Shown here: in pieces, positions 34,570 through 43,811 of the stretch
Layout: every line of letters starts with the position of its first letter
Position numbering within the stretch: position 1 is the stretch's first letter
NCBI RefSeq assembly: GCF_005222755.1
Contig: NZ_STGD01000006.1
Location: forward strand, 1-64,000
Reading direction: 5' to 3'
DNA from: Roseomonas sp. HF4
Lineage (GTDB): Bacteria > Pseudomonadota > Alphaproteobacteria > Acetobacterales > Acetobacteraceae
DNA length: 64,000 nt
Notes under the pieces: model-generated
The model's input: the letters and a program-made list of their open reading frames with translations, nothing else
Told to the model about the DNA's origin: nothing
Database searches by the model: none
Translations under genes and position numbers: made by a program

Positions 34570-35391
34570 TCATTGCACCGCGTGGCGGACCCGGCGGCTG
34601 CGGAGCGCAGTCTCGGCGATGACCGCGGCCTCGATCGGGCTGCCGGTATAGCCGTCGAGGTCGAGGTCCGCGGGGTCCTCCGGGTGCAGCCCCGCCATGC
34701 CGCCGCCCAGCACCAGGATGCCGGCATTGCAGGAGGCCCGGCGGATGTCCCGCGCGGTGGCGCGGATACCGGCCCGGTCCATTCCCGGCCCGAGGCTGAT
34801 CCAGGCCACGTCGAAGGCCCGGTCATGGGCGGAATCGCAGGCCTCGTCGGCATCGTCCCTGCCGGAGTCGCAGACCTGCCAGCCGGCGCGGTCGAAGAAG
34901 CGGAGCGCCACGCCGTGCTCCACGCTCGGCGCCTGCCGCGCACCCGTGAGCGCGAGCGCGCTGAACAGCCCGCCGCGCAGGGACCGGGCGCCCGGCCCCG
35001 AATCGTCGAGCGACTGCACGCACATTCGCAGGCGCCACACCCGGGCCAGCCGCTCCGCCTCGTCGCCTGGACCGTGGCCCCGGCGCAGGCCGAGCGCGGC
35101 GGGCAGGATGATGTCGCGGCAGACCGGTCGGAACATCTGGCCACCGGGATTGAGATCGGCGAGCGCCGCGACAGCCTCGGTCAGCGGCAATTCACCGAGC
35201 CGGCCGGCCAGCGCGGCCGCGTCGCTGCGCCAGGTGCCCACGGGCGGCGTCCCGAAGCGGGCCAGGAGCGCGGGCACCAGCAGGCGCGCCGCGACGTCGC
35301 GGATCAGGTCGGCACGGCGGTCGGACGGCAGGGTGTCTGCGGTGTCGCGGGCTGCGCCGGAATGTCGGAACGGCTGGTCCAGTGGCGACAT
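34570..35391 (-). CDS. AerR/PpaA-like cobalamin-binding-domain protein (tentative)
   Basis: A 273-residue cytoplasmic protein. The N-half is helical. The C-half (about 165-262) has a Rossmann-like pattern reminiscent of B12-binding domains: E-H-G-V-A-L-R-F-F-D-R-A-G-W, then F-D-V-A-W-I-S-L-G, A-G-I-L-V-L-G-G-G-M-A-G, and a final A-A-V-I-A-E-T-A-L helix. This resembles AerR/PpaA, light-sensing antirepressors of photosynthesis genes. The classic D-x-H-x-x-G motif is not intact, although a His is nearby. The ATG at 35391 has GGGAGGA 5-6 nt upstream. No PpsR or photosynthesis gene is in the window, so the role is open. Confidence 0.5.
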   Translation of the reverse strand: MSPLDQPFRHSGAARDTADTLPSDRRADLIRDVAARLLVPALLARFGTPPVGTWRSDAAALAGRLGELPLTEAVAALADLNPGGQMFRPVCRDIILPAALGLRRGHGPGDEAERLARVWRLRMCVQSLDDSGPGARSLRGGLFSALALTGARQAPSVEHGVALRFFDRAGWQVCDSGRDDADEACDSAHDRAFDVAWISLGPGMDRAGIRATARDIRRASCNAGILVLGGGMAGLHPEDPADLDLDGYTGSPIEAAVIAETALRSRRVRHAVQ

Positions 35392-35580
35392 TCTTGTCCT
35401 CCCCTCCGCGACGACCGCGGCATCGGCACGAATAAGCACGGGAGGATGGCCCACCAAAACCGCGCAGGGAACGGGCGACCCTTCCCGGGGGAAGGCTAGC
35501 CGCCGCCACGGACGTCGAACAGCCCAAAACGTCAGGCGACGGTGAGTCCGCGAATGACGTGATCGCGAGGCGCCGGCGCC

Positions 35581-36720
35581 TCAGGCGCGGAAGCGCGCCA
35601 GCGCCGCGCGGTCGACCGCGATGCCGAGGCCCGGCCCCTGCGGCACCGCGACGCGCCCGCCGCGCGGGATGATCGGCGCCTCGAGCAGCGCATCGCGCAC
35701 GGGATGCGGCGAGCGGTCGAGTTCCAGCAGCGGCGCACGCGGAAACAGGCCCGGCGGGTTGTCGGGAATCACGGCCAGCAGGTGCAGGGACGCCGCCAGC
35801 GCGACTCCCGTGCCCCAGACATGCGGGTTCACGCGCATGCCGAAGGCGCTCGCCATGTCGGCGATCTTCTTGAGTTCCGAGATCCCGCCGCAGGCCGCCA
35901 CGTCGGGCTGCAGGATGTCGGCCGCGCGCCGCGCGATCATGTCGCGGAAGCCCCACCGGGCGAAGCAGGCCTCGCCGCCGGCCACCGGGATCGGCTGCCG
36001 CGCCTTGACCTCGAGGTAGCCGTCGATGTCCTCGGGCGGCACCGGTTCCTCGAACCAGCCGATGTCGCAGGCGGCCACCGCGTTGCCGTAGGCGATGGCG
36101 GCCGGCGCGTCGTAGGCGTGGTTGCAGTCCACCAACAGGCCGACCTCCGGGCCGATGGCGGCACGGAAGCCCCGGGTCAGCGCGATGTCCTCGGCCAGCC
36201 CCCAGCCGGTCTTGAGCTTGAGCGTGCGGAAGCCCTCGGCCAGGCGCTGCCCGGCCTCCTCCGCCAGGTAGGCGAGGTGGTCATCGCGCTCGCGCCGATA
36301 GAAGCCGGTGGCATAGGCCTCGACCTCGGTGCGCAGCGGCCCGCCGAGCAGCCGGTGCACCGGCAGGCCGAGCGCCTTGCCGGCGATGTCCCAGAGCGCG
36401 ATGTCGATGGCGCTGATCGCCTCGACCACGATGCCGCGCTGGCCGTGGTCGCGCAGGCGGTTGTAGAGCGTCTGCCAGATGGCCTCGCGCGCCATGGCGT
36501 CCTGGCCGAGCAGCAGCGGCGCCAGCCAGGCGACCACCGGGGCGGTCAGTTCGGGCGGGCCGAAGGCCTCGCCCCAGCCGGTGATGCCGTCCTCCGTCGT
36601 CACCTCCACCAGCATGGCGCCGCGCCGGCGATACCAGGCCTGGGAATAGGCGAAGGGCTCCGCCAGATCAGCCATCAGCACATGCGGCACGACGCCGCGG
36701 ATGGTGGTGGCGCCGGCCAT
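35581..36720 (-). CDS. Mandelate racemase-subgroup enolase-superfamily enzyme
   Basis: A 379-residue enolase-superfamily enzyme. The capping domain is 1-125 and the barrel follows with K168-x-K170, metal ligands Asp198, Glu224 and Glu250, and the Asp273 / His300 dyad (Q-P-D and N-P-H) that defines the mandelate-racemase subgroup. It probably dehydrates or epimerises an acid sugar or related 2-hydroxyacid. It lies 4 bp downstream of dxs on the same strand and may be read from the dxs transcript, although it is metabolically unrelated. Confidence 0.87.
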   Translation of the reverse strand: MAGATTIRGVVPHVLMADLAEPFAYSQAWYRRRGAMLVEVTTEDGITGWGEAFGPPELTAPVVAWLAPLLLGQDAMAREAIWQTLYNRLRDHGQRGIVVEAISAIDIALWDIAGKALGLPVHRLLGGPLRTEVEAYATGFYRRERDDHLAYLAEEAGQRLAEGFRTLKLKTGWGLAEDIALTRGFRAAIGPEVGLLVDCNHAYDAPAAIAYGNAVAACDIGWFEEPVPPEDIDGYLEVKARQPIPVAGGEACFARWGFRDMIARRAADILQPDVAACGGISELKKIADMASAFGMRVNPHVWGTGVALAASLHLLAVIPDNPPGLFPRAPLLELDRSPHPVRDALLEAPIIPRGGRVAVPQGPGLGIAVDRAALARFRA

Positions 36721-36724
36721 GGCG

Positions 36725-38644
36725 TCAGGCCCGCGCGGGCAGCGCCTTGTCCTTCTGGCCGAGTGCGGCGAGCGCGGTCGCGACGATCTGCGTCGCGTTC
36801 AGCCCCGCCTCCTCGTACTGCTTGCGCGGCGCGTCGTGGTCGATGAAGCGGTCGGGCAGGCACATCGGGCGGATCTTCAGCCCGCCATCGAGCAGCCCGC
36901 GCGTCGCGAGATGGTGCATCACCAGACCGCCGAAGCCGAGGATGGACCCCTCCTCGATCGTGATCAGCACCTCATGCTCACGCGCCAACCGCTCGACCAG
37001 CGCGGCGTCGAGCGGCTTGGCGAAGCGGGCGTCGGCCACCGTGCAGGACAGGCCATGGGTCGCCAGTTCGTCCGCCGCCTTCAGGCATTCGGGCAGCCGC
37101 GCGCCGTAGGACAGGATGGCGATGGAAGTGCCCTCCCGCAGCACGCGCCCGCGCCCGATCTCGAGCACGCTGCCGCGCGCGGGCAGCGCCAGCCCGAAGC
37201 CTTCCCCGCGCGGATAGCGGAAGGCCGAGGGCCCGTCGTCGATGGCGGCGGCCGTCGCGACCATGTGCATCAGCTCGACCTCGTCGGCGGCTGCCATCAG
37301 CACCATGCCCGGCAGGCAGCCGAGATAGGCGATGTCGAAGATGCCGGCATGGGTCGCGCCATCGGCGCCGACCAGACCCGCGCGGTCCATCGCGAAGCGC
37401 ACCGGCAGGGACTGCAGCGCCACGTCGTGCATGATCTGGTCGTAGGCGCGCTGCAGGAAGGTCGAATAGATCGCCGCGAAGGGCTTCATCCCCTCGGTCG
37501 CCATGCCGGCGCAGAAGGTGACCGCGTGCTGTTCCGCGATGCCGACATCGAAGCAGCGGCGCGGGAACTTCTTCGCGAAGGCGTCCATGCCCGTGCCGGC
37601 GGGCATGGCGGCATTGACGGCGACGATGCGGTCATCCGCCTCGGCCTCGGCGATCAGCGCATTGGCGAAGACCTTGGTGAAGGACGGCGGGCCGGGCGGC
37701 GCCTTGGCCTGCTCCCCGGTCACGACGTTGAACTTCACCACGCCATGGTACTTGTCGGCCGAGGCTTCCGCCGGCGCGTAGCCCTTGCCCTTCTGCGTCA
37801 CGACATGCAGCAGGATGGGGCCGGCGTGGTCGGTGTCGCGCAGGTTGCGCAGCACAGGCAGGAGGTGGTCGAGGTCGTGCCCGTCGACCGGGCCCACGTA
37901 GTAGAAGCCCAGTTCCTCGAACAGCGTGCCGCCGGTCAGCAGTCCGCGCGCGTATTCGTCGGCGCGGCGCGCCGCGCGCTCGAGCGGCGCGGGGAAGCGC
38001 TTGGCCACGCGCGCCATCAGGTCGCGCAGGCTGAGGAACGGGCGGGACGAGACGACGCGCGACAGGTAGGCCGACATGGCGCCCACGGGCGGCGCGATCG
38101 ACATGTCGTTGTCGTTCAGGATGACGATGAGGTTCGCCTTCGAGGCGCCGGCGTTGTTCATGGCCTCGTAGGCCATGCCCGCGCTCATCGCCCCGTCGCC
38201 GATCACGGCGATGACGTGCCGGTCGTCGCCCTTGAGGTCGCGCGCCACCGCCATGCCGAGCCCGGCCGAGATCGACGTGCTGGAATGCGCCGCGCCGAAG
38301 GGGTCGTATTCCGATTCCGACCGCCGCGTGAAGCCCGACAGCCCGCCGCCCTGGCGCAGGGTGCGGATCCGGTCGCGCCGCCCGGTCAGGATCTTGTGCG
38401 GATAGGCCTGGTGCCCGACGTCCCAGATCAGCCGGTCGGCCGGCGTGTCGAACACCGAATGGATCGCGACGGTCAGCTCGACCACGCCGAGCGAGGCGCC
38501 GAGATGCCCGCCGGTGCCCGAGACGGCGTCGATCGTCTCCGCCCGCAATTCCTCGGCCAGCCGCTTGAGCTGGTCGCCCGAGAAGTTGCGCAGGTCGGCC
38601 GGCACGGTGACGCGGTCGAGCAGGGGGGTGGCCGGGCGGTTCAT
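36725..38644 (-). CDS. dxs: 1-deoxy-D-xylulose-5-phosphate synthase
   Basis: A 639-residue ThDP enzyme that condenses pyruvate and glyceraldehyde-3-phosphate in the first step of the MEP isoprenoid pathway. Visible features: [11 protein letters not shown] and [10 protein letters not shown] near the N-terminus, the ThDP motif [18 protein letters not shown], and the transketolase pyrimidine domain with [15 protein letters not shown]. Length is normal. Its start abuts the ispA stop, so the two form an operon with xseB. Confidence 0.96.
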   Translation of the reverse strand: MNRPATPLLDRVTVPADLRNFSGDQLKRLAEELRAETIDAVSGTGGHLGASLGVVELTVAIHSVFDTPADRLIWDVGHQAYPHKILTGRRDRIRTLRQGGGLSGFTRRSESEYDPFGAAHSSTSISAGLGMAVARDLKGDDRHVIAVIGDGAMSAGMAYEAMNNAGASKANLIVILNDNDMSIAPPVGAMSAYLSRVVSSRPFLSLRDLMARVAKRFPAPLERAARRADEYARGLLTGGTLFEELGFYYVGPVDGHDLDHLLPVLRNLRDTDHAGPILLHVVTQKGKGYAPAEASADKYHGVVKFNVVTGEQAKAPPGPPSFTKVFANALIAEAEADDRIVAVNAAMPAGTGMDAFAKKFPRRCFDVGIAEQHAVTFCAGMATEGMKPFAAIYSTFLQRAYDQIMHDVALQSLPVRFAMDRAGLVGADGATHAGIFDIAYLGCLPGMVLMAAADEVELMHMVATAAAIDDGPSAFRYPRGEGFGLALPARGSVLEIGRGRVLREGTSIAILSYGARLPECLKAADELATHGLSCTVADARFAKPLDAALVERLAREHEVLITIEEGSILGFGGLVMHHLATRGLLDGGLKIRPMCLPDRFIDHDAPRKQYEEAGLNATQIVATALAALGQKDKALPARA

Positions 38645-39571
38645 TCAGGTTCTCCGCGCGATCGCGTATTGCGCGACCGCCCGCAACAGATCGGCCCGGT
38701 CCCCCAGGACGTCCAGATGTCCGGCCGCCTGCGCGGCCAATCGTTCCGCATGAGCACGGGCGCGCGGAATGCCGAGCAACCCGACCAGCGTGGCCTTGCC
38801 GGCCTCGGCGTCCTTGCCGGTGCGCTTGCCGGCCTCCTCGGCCGACACGGTCGCGTCGAGCAGGTCGTCGGCGATCTGGAAGGCGGCGCCGACATCGCGC
38901 CCATAGGCCGCGAAGCCGTGTCGCAGCTGCCCCGGCGCCTTGCCGAGGATGGCGCCGGCCTCGGCCGAGAACTCGATCAGCTTGCCGGTCTTGAGCAGCT
39001 GCAGGCGGCCGATCTCGGCTTCCTCCAGCGGCTCGCCGGCCTGCTCGGCCAGCATGTCGAGCATCTGCCCGCCGCACATCCCCCGCGGCCCCGCCGCGCG
39101 GGCCAGGCAGCGGCAGAGCTCGGCCCGCACCGCCGGGTCGGGGTGCGTGTCGGGCTCGGCCAGCACGTAGAAGGCGTTCGCCTGCAGCGCGTCCCCGGCC
39201 AGCACGGCCGTCGCCTCGTCGAAGGCCTTGTGGACCGTGGGCTTGCCGCGGCGCAGGTCGTCGTCGTCCATGCAGGGCAGGTCGTCATGCACGAGCGAAT
39301 AGGCGTGCAGCATCTCGATCGCGGCGGCGACGCGCAGCGCCGCGTCGCGCGCCACGCCGAACTGCCTGGCCCCTTCCAGCACCAGGAAGCCGCGCAGGCG
39401 CTTGCCGCCGCCGATGGCGGCGTGGCGCATCGCCTCGAACAGCCGCGCCTCCGGCCCCTGGGCGGGCGGGATCAGCATGTCGAGCGCCTCGTCGATCTCG
39501 GCCGCCGCCTCGGCCATGGCGGCGCGCAGCGCGTCGGCGGAGGCGATCACGACATCCATCCTATTCGACAT
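38645..39571 (-). CDS. ispA: Farnesyl diphosphate synthase (short-chain polyprenyl synthetase)
   Basis: A 308-residue trans-prenyltransferase. The first aspartate-rich motif D-D-L-P-C-M-D-D-D-D is at 96-105, R-R-G-K-P-T-V-H-K follows, and the second motif is D-D-L-L-D. G-G-K-R-L-R near 55-60 binds pyrophosphate. It should elongate DMAPP/GPP with IPP. The annotated ATG 39571 overlaps xseB by 11 nt; ATG 39559 is an alternative that begins just after the xseB stop. It sits directly upstream of dxs. Confidence 0.93.
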   Translation of the reverse strand: MSNRMDVVIASADALRAAMAEAAAEIDEALDMLIPPAQGPEARLFEAMRHAAIGGGKRLRGFLVLEGARQFGVARDAALRVAAAIEMLHAYSLVHDDLPCMDDDDLRRGKPTVHKAFDEATAVLAGDALQANAFYVLAEPDTHPDPAVRAELCRCLARAAGPRGMCGGQMLDMLAEQAGEPLEEAEIGRLQLLKTGKLIEFSAEAGAILGKAPGQLRHGFAAYGRDVGAAFQIADDLLDATVSAEEAGKRTGKDAEAGKATLVGLLGIPRARAHAERLAAQAAGHLDVLGDRADLLRAVAQYAIARRT

Positions 39572-39818
39572 CGCGCAGCGCCAGGCCGGCCGGCCCCTCG
39601 ACGATGGCCTGCACCTTCTGCTCGGCCTCGGCGAGCTTGCGCTCGCAATGCGCGCGCAGCGCCGCGCCGCGCTGGTAGGCGGCGACCGAGGCCTCGAGCG
39701 CCCCCTGCCCGCTTTCCAGCGCCTTCACGATGCCCTCGAGCTCGGCCAGCGCCTGCTCGAAGGTCAGGGTGTCGATGTCGGGGGGCGCGTCGCCCTCCGC
39801 GGTGCGGGTCCTGGCCAT
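39561..39818 (-). CDS. xseB: Exodeoxyribonuclease VII small subunit
   Basis: An 85-residue helical protein with the XseB pattern L-T-F-E-Q-A-L-A-E-L-E-G-I-V near 18-31, followed by L-E-x-S-V-A-A-Y-Q-R-G and K-L-A-E-A-E-Q-K-V. It pairs with XseA, not encoded here, to degrade single-stranded DNA. The order xseB-ispA-dxs is a classic alphaproteobacterial arrangement and supports the call. Confidence 0.93.
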   Translation of the reverse strand: MARTRTAEGDAPPDIDTLTFEQALAELEGIVKALESGQGALEASVAAYQRGAALRAHCERKLAEAEQKVQAIVEGPAGLALRDVE

Positions 39819-39853
39819 GTCAGGCGACCTTAACAGTCAATCGCGTCCCGAAT

Positions 39854-40822
39854 CTATTGCGGCTCGATGCCGGCGGCGCGGATCGCGCGGGTCCACTTGG
39901 CGGTCTCGGCGCGGACGAAGGCCGCCGCCTCCTCCGGCGTCGAGGCGCGCATCGTCATGCCGAGCCCGGCGGCCAGGCGCGCGCGCAGCTCGGGCGCGGC
40001 CACGGCGGCCGCCACCGCGCGGTTCAGCAGCGCGATGCGGTCGGCCGGCGTGCCGGCCGGGGCGAACAGGCAGAACCAGGCGATCACCTCGTAGTCCGGC
40101 AGGTTGCCGGCCTCCCGCACCGTCGGCGCGTCGGGCACGGTCGCCGAGCGCTCGGCCGAGGTGACCGCCAGGATCCGCAGCGCGCCGGCCTGCGCCTGCG
40201 GCACGATCACGGCCTGGTCGGCGATGAACAGGTCGACCCGTCCGGCCAGCAGGTCCTGCACCGCGAGCGGCGAGGACCGGTAGGGCACGCCCAGCATCCG
40301 GACATTCGCCTGCGTCGCGAGCGCGGCCGCCGCCACCTGCTGGGAGGAGGAGGCGGTGGCGTAGGTGATGCCCTCGGGCCGCGCGCGGGCGGCGGCGATC
40401 AGGTCGGCGAGCGTCCGGTACGGGCTGTCCGCCTTGACCGCGACCAGCAGCGGCACCGTGGCGATGGTCGAGATGGGCGCGAAGCCGCCCTCCATGTCGA
40501 AGGGCACGTTGCGGAACAGCGCGCGCGCCGCGGCATTGGTGGAATTGGTGCCGACTAGGAGCGTGTTGCCGTCCGGTGCGGCGCGGGCCACCGCCTCGGC
40601 GCCGATCAGGCCGTTGGCGCCGGCCCGGTTCTCGACCACCACGGGCTGGCCCAGCGTCTCGCGCATCTTCTCGGCGAGCAGGCGGCCGACCGTATCGGTG
40701 GCGGAACCTGGCGCGAAGGGGACGATGGCGCGGATGGGGGCGGTGGGCCAGGCGGGCTGGGCGATGGCGGTGGCGGGCAGCAGGGCGGCGGCCGGCAGGG
40801 CCAGCAGGGTGCGGCGGTTCAT
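39854..40822 (-). CDS. Bug-family tripartite tricarboxylate transporter receptor
   Basis: A 322-residue periplasmic solute-binding protein. The signal peptide is about residues 1-21 (M-N-R-R-T-L-L-A-L-P, cleavage near A-I-A). The Bug signature I-R-A-I-V-P-F-A-P-G-S-A-T-D-T-V-G-R starts near residue 30, and E-N-R-A-G-A-N-G-L-I-G follows. GGAGGA precedes ATG 40822. No TctAB membrane genes are adjacent, so it is one of the orphan receptors abundant in these genomes; its ligand is probably a carboxylate. Confidence 0.9.
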   Translation of the reverse strand: MNRRTLLALPAAALLPATAIAQPAWPTAPIRAIVPFAPGSATDTVGRLLAEKMRETLGQPVVVENRAGANGLIGAEAVARAAPDGNTLLVGTNSTNAAARALFRNVPFDMEGGFAPISTIATVPLLVAVKADSPYRTLADLIAAARARPEGITYATASSSQQVAAAALATQANVRMLGVPYRSSPLAVQDLLAGRVDLFIADQAVIVPQAQAGALRILAVTSAERSATVPDAPTVREAGNLPDYEVIAWFCLFAPAGTPADRIALLNRAVAAAVAAPELRARLAAGLGMTMRASTPEEAAAFVRAETAKWTRAIRAAGIEPQ

Positions 40823-40893
40823 GGGGGATCCTCCCGGGCGGTTCGCGGCCAGATAGGGCGGGGCGCGGGCGCCGTCCAGCGGCCGGCGGGCCG

Positions 40894-41634
40894 TCAGGCG
40901 CCCGCGCGCGTGTCCCGGATGAACAGCGCCTTCGAGGCGCCGTCCCCGCGCGGGCGCTCCTCGACCTCGAACATCGGCAGGGCGCGGACCAGGCCGCTGA
41001 GCTTCGCGAAGCCCCAGCTGCGGGAATCGAAATCCGGCTGCTGCTTGGCGATGCTGCTGCCGACCGCGCCGAGCGACGCCCAGCCGGTATCGTCCGAGGC
41101 ATCCTCGACCGCCTTGCGCACCAGCGCGACCAGGCGGCGGTCCTCCTTCGGCGCCGGCGCGGCCCTGCCGGGCGCCCGCGCGGTCCCGGCGTCGAGCAGT
41201 TCCGTATGCACGAAGCGGTCGCAGGCGGCGACGAAGGCCTTCGGCGTCTTCTTCTCCCCGAAGCCGATCACGAGTAGGCCGTTCTCCCGGATGCGCCGGG
41301 CCAGGCCCGTGAAGTCGCTGTCGCTCGAGACGATGCAGAACCCGTCGAGGCCGCGCGTGTGCAGCAGGTCCATCGCATCGATGATCATCGCGCTGTCGGT
41401 CGCGTTCTTGCCCTTCGTGTTCGCGAATTGCTGCATCGGCTGGATGGCGTGCTCGACCAGCATCGCCTTCCAGCCGCCGAGCTGCGGCGTCGTCCAATCG
41501 CCATAGGCGCGCTTCACGCTGGCCACCCCGTACTTCGCCACCTCGGCCAGCAGGCCGGGCAGCACCTTGGGGTTCGCATTGTCCGCGTCGATCAGCACGG
41601 CCAGCCGTGCGGTCCCTGGCGCCTCGCTGGCCAT
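40894..41634 (-). CDS. NYN-domain RNase with C-terminal OST-HTH/LOTUS domain
   Basis: A 246-residue cytoplasmic protein. The N-terminal PIN-like NYN domain (about 10-145) has L-I-D-A-D-N (Asp16, Asp18), D-S-A-M-I-I-D-A-M-D and S-S-D-S-D-F, the acidic residues that bind metal in this nuclease fold. After a proline/alanine linker a LOTUS-like domain (about 165-240) begins R-R-L-V-A-L-V-R-K-A-V and includes G-W-A-S-L-G-A-V-G. The pairing suggests RNA cleavage guided by an RNA-binding domain. Targets are unknown. Confidence 0.84.
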   Translation of the reverse strand: MASEAPGTARLAVLIDADNANPKVLPGLLAEVAKYGVASVKRAYGDWTTPQLGGWKAMLVEHAIQPMQQFANTKGKNATDSAMIIDAMDLLHTRGLDGFCIVSSDSDFTGLARRIRENGLLVIGFGEKKTPKAFVAACDRFVHTELLDAGTARAPGRAAPAPKEDRRLVALVRKAVEDASDDTGWASLGAVGSSIAKQQPDFDSRSWGFAKLSGLVRALPMFEVEERPRGDGASKALFIRDTRAGA

Positions 41635-41666
41635 GCCGGCCCTCCCGTCCCTGCCCGGCCGATGCC

Positions 41667-42596
41667 TCAGGCCCGCATCAGCGCGCGAACATGCGCCGCC
41701 GCCGATCGCCCCAGCGCCTCCAGGTCATACCCACCCTCCAGCAACGACACGACCCGCCCGCCGCAGCAGCGGTCCGCGACGCCACACAGCGCCTCGGTCA
41801 GCCAGGCGAAATCCGCCTCCCGCACGCGCAGCTGCGCCAGCGGATCCGCCGCATGCGCGTCGAACCCGGCCGAGATCACGAGCAGGTCGGGTGCGAAGGC
41901 CTCGAGCGCCGGGATCAGCGTCTCCGCCCAGGCGGCGCGGAAGGCCGCGCCGTCGGCCCCCGGCGGCAGGGTCGCGTTGAGGATGTTGCCCACCCCCGTC
42001 TCGGTCACGTCCCCCGTGCCGGGATAGAGCGGCCATTGGTGGGACGACGCGTAGAACAGCGACGCGTCGGCCTCGAAGCAGGCCTGCGTGCCGTTGCCGT
42101 GGTGGACGTCGAAATCCACCACCGCGACGCGCGCCGCGCCGTGTTCCGCCTGCGCATGCCGCGCCGCGACGGCGGCATTGGCGAACAGGCAGAAGCCCAT
42201 CGGGCGGCCCGGCTCGCAGTGGTGGCCGGGCGGGCGCGTCGCGCAGAAGGCACGGCGGAACTCGCCCTTCATCACCGCATCGACCGCCGCCACCGCCGCG
42301 CCCGCGGCGCGCAGCGCGGCATCGGCGCTGCCCCAGGACATTATGGTGTCGCCATCGAGCGGCACGCGCTCGTCCGGTTCCGGCCGGATCGCCAGAATGG
42401 CCGAGACGTAGTTCTCGGGATGCACCCGCAGCAGCTGCTCGACCGTCGCGAGCGGCGCCTGGTCGCGGATCAGCTCGGCGAATTCCCCGGCATCGAGCGC
42501 CTTCAGCACGGCGCGCAGCCGGTCCGGGCATTCCGGGTGGTGCGGGCCGGGGTCGTGGCGCAGGCAGTCGCGGTGCGTCAGCAGCAGGACGCTCAC
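41667..42596 (-). CDS. Histone-deacetylase-family amidohydrolase (acetylpolyamine / AcuC-like)
   Basis: A 309-residue zinc deacetylase. Family motifs are in order: H-P-E-C-P-D-R, R-P-P-G-H-H, D-F-D-V-H-H-G-N-G-T (zinc Asp and His), S-A-G-F-D-A-H (second zinc Asp) and E-G-G-Y-D-L. It should remove acetyl groups from lysines, polyamines or small amides in the cytoplasm. I chose GTG 42596, whose GTGA overlaps the stop of the TusA-like gene by 4 nt; this shows coupling. Confidence 0.88.
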   Translation of the reverse strand: MSVLLLTHRDCLRHDPGPHHPECPDRLRAVLKALDAGEFAELIRDQAPLATVEQLLRVHPENYVSAILAIRPEPDERVPLDGDTIMSWGSADAALRAAGAAVAAVDAVMKGEFRRAFCATRPPGHHCEPGRPMGFCLFANAAVAARHAQAEHGAARVAVVDFDVHHGNGTQACFEADASLFYASSHQWPLYPGTGDVTETGVGNILNATLPPGADGAAFRAAWAETLIPALEAFAPDLLVISAGFDAHAADPLAQLRVREADFAWLTEALCGVADRCCGGRVVSLLEGGYDLEALGRSAAAHVRALMRA

Positions 42597-42829
42597 GCCG
42601 GCTCGTCCTTCTTGCGGATGACGAAGCGGTAGGCGCCGGCTTCCTCCCCGAAGGCGACCAGCGCGTGGCCGGTTTCCTTGCAGAAGGCCCGGAAATCCGC
42701 GACCGAGGCGGGGTCGGTGGTCAGCACCGTCAGCCGTGCCCCGGCGGTAAGCCCCCGCAGCGCCTTGTTCGCCTTCAGCACCGGCAGCGGGCAGGTCAGC
42801 CCCTTCACGTCCAGCAGCGTCTCGCTCAT
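42593..42829 (-). CDS. TusA/SirA-family sulfur carrier-like protein
   Basis: A 78-residue protein with the TusA core L-D-V-K-G-L-T-C-P-L-P-V-L-K, where the Cys-Pro pair carries persulfide sulfur. It keeps the two-layer fold pattern, including D-P-A-S-V-A-D-F. It could relay sulfur to tRNA thiolation or molybdenum-cofactor enzymes. It is coupled to the deacetylase gene by a 4-nt overlap, an uncommon pairing. ATG 42829 was chosen because the conserved domain begins within 7 residues of it. Confidence 0.87.
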   Translation of the reverse strand: MSETLLDVKGLTCPLPVLKANKALRGLTAGARLTVLTTDPASVADFRAFCKETGHALVAFGEEAGAYRFVIRKKDEPA

Positions 42830-42920
42830 GGCCGTGAGTCCAGCACCCCGCGCGGGCCGCGTCCAGCGTCGCGGCGATCCCGGGGTTGCGGCGCGGGCGG
42901 CGGCCGACCACCCTTGGCGG

Positions 42921-43811
42921 ATGAAGCTCGGCATCGACCTCGGCGGCACCAAGATCGAGATCGTGGCGCTGGACCGCGACGGCGCCGTGCGGCTGCGCCG
43001 CCGCGTCCCGACGCCGACCGACTATCCCGCCATGGTCGAGGCCATCGCCGGCCTGGTCGCCGAGGCGGAGCGCGAGACCGGCGAGCGCGGCACCGTCGGC
43101 GTCGGCATCCCGGGCAGCCTCAGCCCCGCCACGGGCCTGGTGCGCAACGCCAATTCCCAGGCGCTGAACGGCCATCCGCTCGATGTCGACCTCGCCGCCG
43201 CGCTGGGGCGCGAGGTGCGCGTCACGAACGACGCCAACTGCCTCGCCATGAGCGAGGCGGCGGACGGCGCGGGCGCGGGCTACCGCATGGTCTTCGCGGC
43301 CATCCTCGGCACCGGCGTCGGCGGCGGCCTGGTCGCCTCCGGCCGCATCCTGGACGGGCCGAACCGGACGGGCGGCGAATGGGGCCATGCGCCGCTGCCC
43401 TGGATGACGGCGGATGAATTCCCCGGCCCCGCCTGCTTCTGCGGCCGGCGCGGCTGCATCGAGACCTTCCTCTGTGGCCCGGCGCTCGCGCGCGATGCCG
43501 ATGGCCCCGGCGCGCGCGACGCCGGCGACCTGCCCGCCCGCGCCGCGGCGGGGGAGGCGCGGGCCGCCGCCGCGCTGGCCCGCTATGCCGACCGCCTGGC
43601 GCGCGCGCTGTCCATGATCACCACCATCCTCGACCCCGACGTGATCGTCTTGGGCGGCGGCGTGTCCAACATGGCGCTCCTGTACGAGGAGGTGCCGCGG
43701 CTGATGGCGCGCCGCGCCCTCGGCGATGTCGCGCGCACGCCGATCGTGCAGGCGCGGCACGGGGATTCCTCCGGCGTCTTCGGCGCGGCCCGGCTCTGGG
43801 ACCAGGAATGA
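42921..43811 (+). CDS. ROK-family sugar kinase (fructokinase/glucokinase-like)
   Basis: A 296-residue ROK kinase. The N-terminal ATP phosphate motif is G-I-D-L-G-G-T-K-I-E, the catalytic Asp is in T-N-D-A-N-C, and E-W-G-H-A leads to the ROK zinc motif C-F-C-G-R-R-G-C-I-E-T. It phosphorylates a hexose such as fructose or glucose. The start ATG 42921 begins the conserved domain immediately. It overlaps the next gene by 4 nt (ATGA), so three genes (ROK, membrane protein, dinB) form a chain of overlaps. Confidence 0.9.
   Translation: MKLGIDLGGTKIEIVALDRDGAVRLRRRVPTPTDYPAMVEAIAGLVAEAERETGERGTVGVGIPGSLSPATGLVRNANSQALNGHPLDVDLAAALGREVRVTNDANCLAMSEAADGAGAGYRMVFAAILGTGVGGGLVASGRILDGPNRTGGEWGHAPLPWMTADEFPGPACFCGRRGCIETFLCGPALARDADGPGARDAGDLPARAAAGEARAAAALARYADRLARALSMITTILDPDVIVLGGGVSNMALLYEEVPRLMARRALGDVARTPIVQARHGDSSGVFGAARLWDQE

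Noticed and set aside
39854-40822. Bug receptor as part of a local tripartite transport operon
   Set aside because: No TctA/TctB membrane genes are adjacent and the flanking genes are unrelated, so it is treated as an orphan receptor.
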